NCBI GenBank assembly: GCA_003049465.1
Contig: PYSS01000134.1
Span: 1-64,000 of the forward strand
Source: Magnaporthiopsis rhizophila
Taxonomy: Eukaryota; Ascomycota; Sordariomycetes; Magnaporthales; Magnaporthaceae
Length of the DNA: 64,000 bases
Direction of reading: 5' to 3'
A program made the position numbers and the translations under genes. A model generated the notes under the pieces. It saw only the letters and a list, made by a program, of their open reading frames with translations. It was not told where the DNA came from and made no database searches. Position 1 is the stretch's first letter, and every line of letters starts with the position of its first letter. Positions 62,510 to 64,000 of the stretch are shown piece after piece.

Positions 62510-64000
62510 TCATTCTAGAGTTACCTCTTTCATCTGGATAAGGCGCTCGGGCGTCGCTACCTCTCCGTACATGACGCCGTGCACAAAGACCTCACCCACC
62601 AGACGATAATGTCCCCCGCCATCATCGCGGTGCCTCCTACGCAGCATGAAGGGCGTCCTTCCTCCCTCCAAGAGCCAAATCTCGTCGCCGGGCTCCAGAC
62701 TCCTGGGGCCAATCCCGAACCGCCTGTCGGCGGTCACAAAGAACCGCCGGAATTGCCACATCCACCTGGTGTGCCTGTCGAAATCGGCGACAGCGTATTC
62801 CAGCGCCTGGGCGTTTTCGATTGCATCCGCGTGTATCCCCGGGAAGGCGGCAAGAGGCAGGCTGTTGATTCTCCGCTGGAGCCTTCCTAAAGCTTCAAGG
62901 ACGCTGGGAACGTCACTGCCAGACGCCATTTTCTCCTCCAGCGAGACTGCTCTTTGGGAAATCTGCTTCGCCCACCACATCTGGAAAGCGGAGGTGCCGT
63001 CAACCAAGCCGGAGATGATACCTGACTGGTCGGCATGAAGGCTGCGGATCAGCGCTTGCTCGGCGCTCTCTTCGGTGCCGGGATAAGTCCCGTTGTATTG
63101 GTCAACCATTTGGAGGAACCACTCGCACTCGAAGTCCCCAGGACTCTTATCAAGCTCTGGGCCTTTGGAAGACACGGGAGAGATCGGGAGCCCGCGAAGG
63201 GTCAGCAGGTTACCCTCCGCAAGCCGGACGCAAGGGGTCTTCTGTCGGCGCCATTGGCACGCATCGAATATGGGATGAGAAAGGCTAAAGAGACAGGTTG
63301 TGGCAGGCGGGCGGTCGAACCGAGGGACCCACGACGGCAAGCAGGGACCTTCGGAATCGCTGGCGCCCGGATCTTGGGCCCTGTTGAGGACGTCCGGGTA
63401 CGGCAGGTTCTGCAGCATCGCCAGCGCGACGCGCGTAAAAACCTCGGCAACGGGGAGACTATAATCCACAAGCGACCCCAGGGGGTTTTGATTCTGGTTT
63501 GGCTGCGCGATGCTTGAAACCAGGCCAAGACACCCATATACCGCATCTTTCTTGTTCGTGAACATGTGGTAATTCATCTTGAAGATGGCCCAGTACCACA
63601 TGGCGTAGAGTCGTTCCGTTTCGGTCGCGCAGCAAAATCTTTCCAGCAAAAGCCGGGACGGCCGCCCACGCGAGGCCGCCTGGATGTCGTCCTTGAGCTC
63701 GATCATTCTCGTCACACGCGACATGTTGCCCTTTGAGGGCGGCGCCGCTGCGACGGCGCTCGGCATGCGGTGGTGGATGGTGCGGAGCCAGTTGATCTCG
63801 ACCAGCGGTTTCGGAAACTCGGAGAGAGATTCCCAGGACATCATGACGGGGCCAGAGAGCGCGACGACGTCGTGGATGTTCTCGAGCGCCTTGAGACTGG
63901 CCTCCTGCACTACCCAACCCCGCGAGAACCAGCGGCGCCGGGCAAAGTACTGTAAGAAAAGGTGCCTGTCGCGCCTCCAGCGCAGGCAGGCGTCGGCGCT
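62510..64000 (-). CDS. HET-domain (heterokaryon incompatibility) family protein, 5' end missing
   Basis: The frame is open through the right edge, so at least 496 C-terminal residues are present and the start lies beyond 64000. Upstream codons read FARRRWFSRGWVVQEASLKA, the RxWFxRxWVVQE signature at the end of a HET domain. The rest (KKDAVYGCLGLVSS, LVDYSLPVAEVFTRVALAML, and a C-terminal DRRFGIGPRSLEPGDEIWLLEGGRTPFMLRR) is typical of the tail of large fungal HET proteins. They trigger cell death on non-self fusion or act in related immune-like sensing; the trigger here is unknown. I see no frameshift in the visible part. Such genes vary fast and lie in variable regions. Confidence 0.88.
   Translation of the reverse strand, partial: SADACLRWRRDRHLFLQYFARRRWFSRGWVVQEASLKALENIHDVVALSGPVMMSWESLSEFPKPLVEINWLRTIHHRMPSAVAAAPPSKGNMSRVTRMIELKDDIQAASRGRPSRLLLERFCCATETERLYAMWYWAIFKMNYHMFTNKKDAVYGCLGLVSSIAQPNQNQNPLGSLVDYSLPVAEVFTRVALAMLQNLPYPDVLNRAQDPGASDSEGPCLPSWVPRFDRPPATTCLFSLSHPIFDACQWRRQKTPCVRLAEGNLLTLRGLPISPVSSKGPELDKSPGDFECEWFLQMVDQYNGTYPGTEESAEQALIRSLHADQSGIISGLVDGTSAFQMWWAKQISQRAVSLEEKMASGSDVPSVLEALGRLQRRINSLPLAAFPGIHADAIENAQALEYAVADFDRHTRWMWQFRRFFVTADRRFGIGPRSLEPGDEIWLLEGGRTPFMLRRRHRDDGGGHYRLVGEVFVHGVMYGEVATPERLIQMKEVTLE

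Noticed and set aside
1..64000. CRISPR arrays, rRNA genes or viral insertions
   Set aside because: No regularly spaced repeats, rRNA blocks or viral protein motifs were seen anywhere in the window.

Overview
The window is nuclear DNA of a filamentous ascomycete (Pezizomycotina, most likely a Sordariomycete). Signs of this are GC-rich coding sequence, short GT-AG introns, wide spacers with A/T homopolymers, a HET-domain gene, a CYT-18-type mitochondrial tyrosyl-tRNA synthetase, and a quinic acid (QA) utilisation cluster of the Neurospora type. The species cannot be named from the sequence alone. All gene models are my own reading of frames and splice sites. No rRNA, tRNA, CRISPR array or intact transposon was recognised.

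Left part (about 0.3-38 kb): mostly single-copy housekeeping genes. In order: a small Ala/Lys-rich membrane-anchored protein (-), a Spo73/Mug65-like DysF protein (+), a mitochondrial PPR protein (+), a seven-exon PP2C phosphatase of the Ptc2/3 type (-), an Axl2-like polarity protein (-), an EFM6-like lysine methyltransferase (+), a secreted expansin-like protein (+), CCZ1 (-), a carboxymuconolactone-decarboxylase-like protein (+), MAF1 (-), AP-1 sigma (-), a glutamate-cysteine ligase modifier subunit (+), BUD32 (-) and an unrecognised membrane-anchored protein (+).

Middle part (38-56 kb): an IRC22/TRAP-alpha gene (-) borders the QA cluster. The cluster contains quinate permease qa-y (-), repressor qa-1S (-), a divergent Zn2Cys6 activator qa-1F (+), type II dehydroquinase qa-2 (+) and quinate/shikimate dehydrogenase qa-3 (+). 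Permease, dehydrogenase and dehydroquinase would import quinate and convert it to dehydroshikimate under repressor/activator control. The last cluster enzyme, 3-dehydroshikimate dehydratase (qa-4), survives only as a short relic between qa-2 and qa-3 that is frameshifted and has lost its middle. A second broken gene, an alpha/beta hydrolase, lies just beyond qa-3, and a 2.5 kb gap between qa-1F and qa-2 holds unidentified degenerate sequence. The cluster is therefore intact in regulation and uptake but locally broken at the last step.

Right part (56-64 kb): NPR2 of the GATOR1/SEACIT complex (+), mitochondrial tyrosyl-tRNA synthetase (-), SDH4 (+) divergent from it across a promoter with back-to-back CCAAT boxes, and a HET-type gene (-) that runs off the right edge.
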